From contig NC_056762.1 of NCBI RefSeq assembly GCF_018687715.1, forward strand, positions 22,730,364 to 22,794,363: a DNA stretch of 64,000 nt, read 5' to 3'. The notes under the pieces are model-generated. The model searched no databases. It was not told the origin of the DNA and saw only the letters and a list, made by a program, of their open reading frames with translations. Position numbers and translations under genes: made by a program. Below, in pieces: positions 62,117 to 64,000 of the stretch. Each line of letters begins with the position of its first letter. Position 1 is the first letter of the stretch. The stretch comes from Carya illinoinensis (lineage: Eukaryota; Streptophyta; Magnoliopsida; Fagales; Juglandaceae).

Positions 62117-64000
62117 TCAATTAGCATCTCCAAGAGGAATAAATGCATAGTTCCTCTCCATTTGTTTTCCATAGTAGTGCTTCAATCTCTGACCATTAAC
62201 TCTGAAAATATTCCCTGTCTTGTCCTTCAAATCTACTGCTCCAAAAGAGAAAACTTCATGAATTGTATAAGGACCTGTCCATCTTGATTTCAACTTTCCT
62301 GGAAAGAGTTTGAGTCGTGAATTGAAGAGTAAAACTTGTTGTCCTGGAGCAAACTCTCGCCTAAGGATCTGTTTGTCATGCCACTTCTTCGTCCTTTCTT
62401 TATAGATCTTTGCATTTTCATATGCATCATTCCGAAACTCTTCCATCTCATTCAATTGAAGAAGTCGCTTTTCACTTGCTGCATTCAAATCAAAGTTAAA
62501 CTTTTTTACAGTCCAATAAGCTCTATGCTCCAACTCCACAGGTAGATGACATGCCTTTCCAAACACTAATCGGTATGGAGACATCCCGATAGGTGTTTTA
62601 AAGGCTGTACTGTATGCCCACAAAGCATCATCAAGCTTCTTCGCCCAATCCTTTCTAGTGGTTTTGACCGTCTTTTCAAGGATGTTCTTGATTTCTCTAT
62701 TTGAAATTTTAGCTTGGCCATTAGTTTGAGGATGGTAAGCAAGTGCTATCTTGTGCTTTACACCATATTTAGAAAGAAGATTTTCAAACAACTTGTTGCA
62801 AAAGTGAGTCCCTTCATCACTAATAATAGCTTGTGGAGTGCCAAATCTTGTGAATATATACTTGTGCAGAAATTTAAGCACTACCTTTGCATCATTTGTT
62901 GTTGTAGCAATTGCTTCAACCCATTTTAACACATAGTCAACTGCTAATAAGATATAAGCAAAACCCAAAGAAGGAGGAAAAGGCCCCATAAAATCAATTC
63001 CCCAAACATCAAACAACTCAACTTCTAAGATACCTTTCAGTGGTAACTCATGACGCCTTAAAATACATCCCATACGTTGGCACCGGTCACAAGTTTTCAC
63101 CAAAGTGTAACTATCACGAAAAATAGAAGGCCAAAAGAACCCACTTTGAAGTACCTTAGCTACTGTACGGGTGGCTCCAAAGTGTCCTCCATATGATGAT
63201 GAATGGCAATGATGGAGGATGTCTTGCATCTCTTCTTCTGGCACACATCTTCTAATGATTTGATCAGGGCATCTTTTGAACAACAAAAGCTCATCCCAAA
63301 GATAATAATTCACATCATGCAAAAACTTCTTACATTGATGGTAAGTAAGATCAGGTGGTAAAATTTTACAAGCTAGGTAGTTAACAATATCAGCATACCA
63401 CGGAAGCTTGATCTCATATGCAAACAACTGCTCATCAGGGAATGCCTCTTGGACCACTGAATCTGTTTTTTCTTCCTCTTGCTCTAACTGAGAGAGATGT
63501 TCAGCTACTAAATTTTCACTTCCTTTCTTGTCTCGAATCTCCAAATCAAATTCTTGAAGAAGTAGCATCCAATGAATTAGCCTAGGCTTAGCATCCTTCT
63601 TGCCAAACAAATAGCGAAGTGCTGCATGATCAGTGAACACTATCACCTTTGTACCAATGAGGTAAGACCGAAATTTATCACAAGCAAACACCACAGCAAG
63701 CATCTCCTTCTCAGTTATCGTATAATTCAATTGAGTTTCATTCAATGTCCAGCTTGCATAATAGATGGCTCTAAACAGCTTGTCTCGCCTTTGCCCCAAC
63801 ACTGCTCCAATTGCAAAGTCACTTGCATCGCACATAACTTCAAAAGGTTCACTCCAATCAGGTACAATCACAATTGGTGCTGAAATTAGTTTCTTCTTGA
63901 GTGCATTAAAGGCCTGCAAACAAACAACATCAAAGTCAAATGCAGAATTTTTCTCAAGAAGATTACATAAAGGTTTAGAGAGTTTAGAAAAATCCTTGAT
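62117..64000 (-). CDS. Athila-type Ty3/gypsy pol, C-terminal part: RT end, RNase H, integrase (partial)
   Basis: Open from the right edge of the window to a stop at 62117, so the protein continues beyond 64000. RNase [45 protein letters not shown]. The link [18 protein letters not shown] is typical of Athila. Integrase: zinc-binding [12 protein letters not shown] with CDRC, core [10 protein letters not shown] (first Asp), [11 protein letters not shown] (second Asp), [12 protein letters not shown] where the third catalytic residue should be Glu, then [20 protein letters not shown] and a C-terminal [10 protein letters not shown]. No chromodomain. No stop or frameshift over 628 codons, so it is the youngest or best preserved LTR element here, but the Lys predicts a dead integrase. 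Confidence 0.9.
   Translation of the reverse strand: MKDFSKLSKPLCNLLEKNSAFDFDVVCLQAFNALKKKLISAPIVIVPDWSEPFEVMCDASDFAIGAVLGQRRDKLFRAIYYASWTLNETQLNYTITEKEMLAVVFACDKFRSYLIGTKVIVFTDHAALRYLFGKKDAKPRLIHWMLLLQEFDLEIRDKKGSENLVAEHLSQLEQEEEKTDSVVQEAFPDEQLFAYEIKLPWYADIVNYLACKILPPDLTYHQCKKFLHDVNYYLWDELLLFKRCPDQIIRRCVPEEEMQDILHHCHSSSYGGHFGATRTVAKVLQSGFFWPSIFRDSYTLVKTCDRCQRMGCILRRHELPLKGILEVELFDVWGIDFMGPFPPSLGFAYILLAVDYVLKWVEAIATTTNDAKVVLKFLHKYIFTRFGTPQAIISDEGTHFCNKLFENLLSKYGVKHKIALAYHPQTNGQAKISNREIKNILEKTVKTTRKDWAKKLDDALWAYSTAFKTPIGMSPYRLVFGKACHLPVELEHRAYWTVKKFNFDLNAASEKRLLQLNEMEEFRNDAYENAKIYKERTKKWHDKQILRREFAPGQQVLLFNSRLKLFPGKLKSRWTGPYTIHEVFSFGAVDLKDKTGNIFRVNGQRLKHYYGKQMERNYAFIPLGDAN

Overview
The window is plant nuclear DNA, AT-rich and almost entirely made of transposable elements in several nested layers. 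Evidence for a plant: plant-lineage Ty3/gypsy elements (a chromovirus with a chromodomain, a Tat-type element with a second RNase H and an antisense extra ORF, an Athila-type element), plant L1 LINEs with a C-terminal RNase H, a BED-type hAT transposase, Tourist-like MITEs, and one intron-containing RING-H2 gene. The repeats look like those of a woody eudicot (possibly Fagales); that placement is a weak inference. No bacterial operon, CRISPR, tRNA or rRNA gene was seen.

Layout. 1-3331: end of a chromovirus integrase with chromodomain, then its LTR (copy A of a long LTR family). 3332-5188: AT-rich DNA with a MITE fragment. 5189-15719: a complete but decayed Ty3/gypsy element on the minus strand, probably Tat lineage, with two 417-bp LTRs, a 5-bp target duplication, gag-PR-RT-RH-aRH-INT, a 76-bp tandem array and an antisense ORF of the gypsy transposon family PF04195. 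17100-22637 and about 24060-29680: two different degenerate L1 LINEs on the plus strand, the first flanked by inverted AT-rich repeats. 29700-36300: a PIF/Harbinger accessory-protein remnant, a candidate 2.2-kb TIR element with a long (GA)n and a 57-bp minisatellite, an inverted-repeat pair and a possible solo LTR. 36330-37735: a third LINE fragment whose RNase H is split by a 345-bp MITE.

38119-44011 (minus) is the only convincing host gene: six exons, 587 residues, a C-terminal RING-H2 domain and a possible N-myristoylation site. Its introns hold very short 5'-truncated LINE tails, two with recognisable target duplications. 46142-49821: solo LTR copy B. 50794-58803 (minus): a hAT transposase pseudogene cut into three pieces by two solo LTRs, 51499-52906 and 53152-57696 (copy C). 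Each LTR has a target duplication and its removal brings the flanking coding pieces together. 59277-64000 (minus): 3' LTR, spacer and the RT-end/RNase H/integrase part of an Athila-type element that runs off the right edge. Its integrase has Lys in place of the third catalytic Glu.

The elements do not act together in a pathway. The window records successive insertions: hAT first, then LTR elements into it, then recombination to solo LTRs. The most unusual single object is the Tat element, with its antisense gene-like unit next to a satellite-like array.
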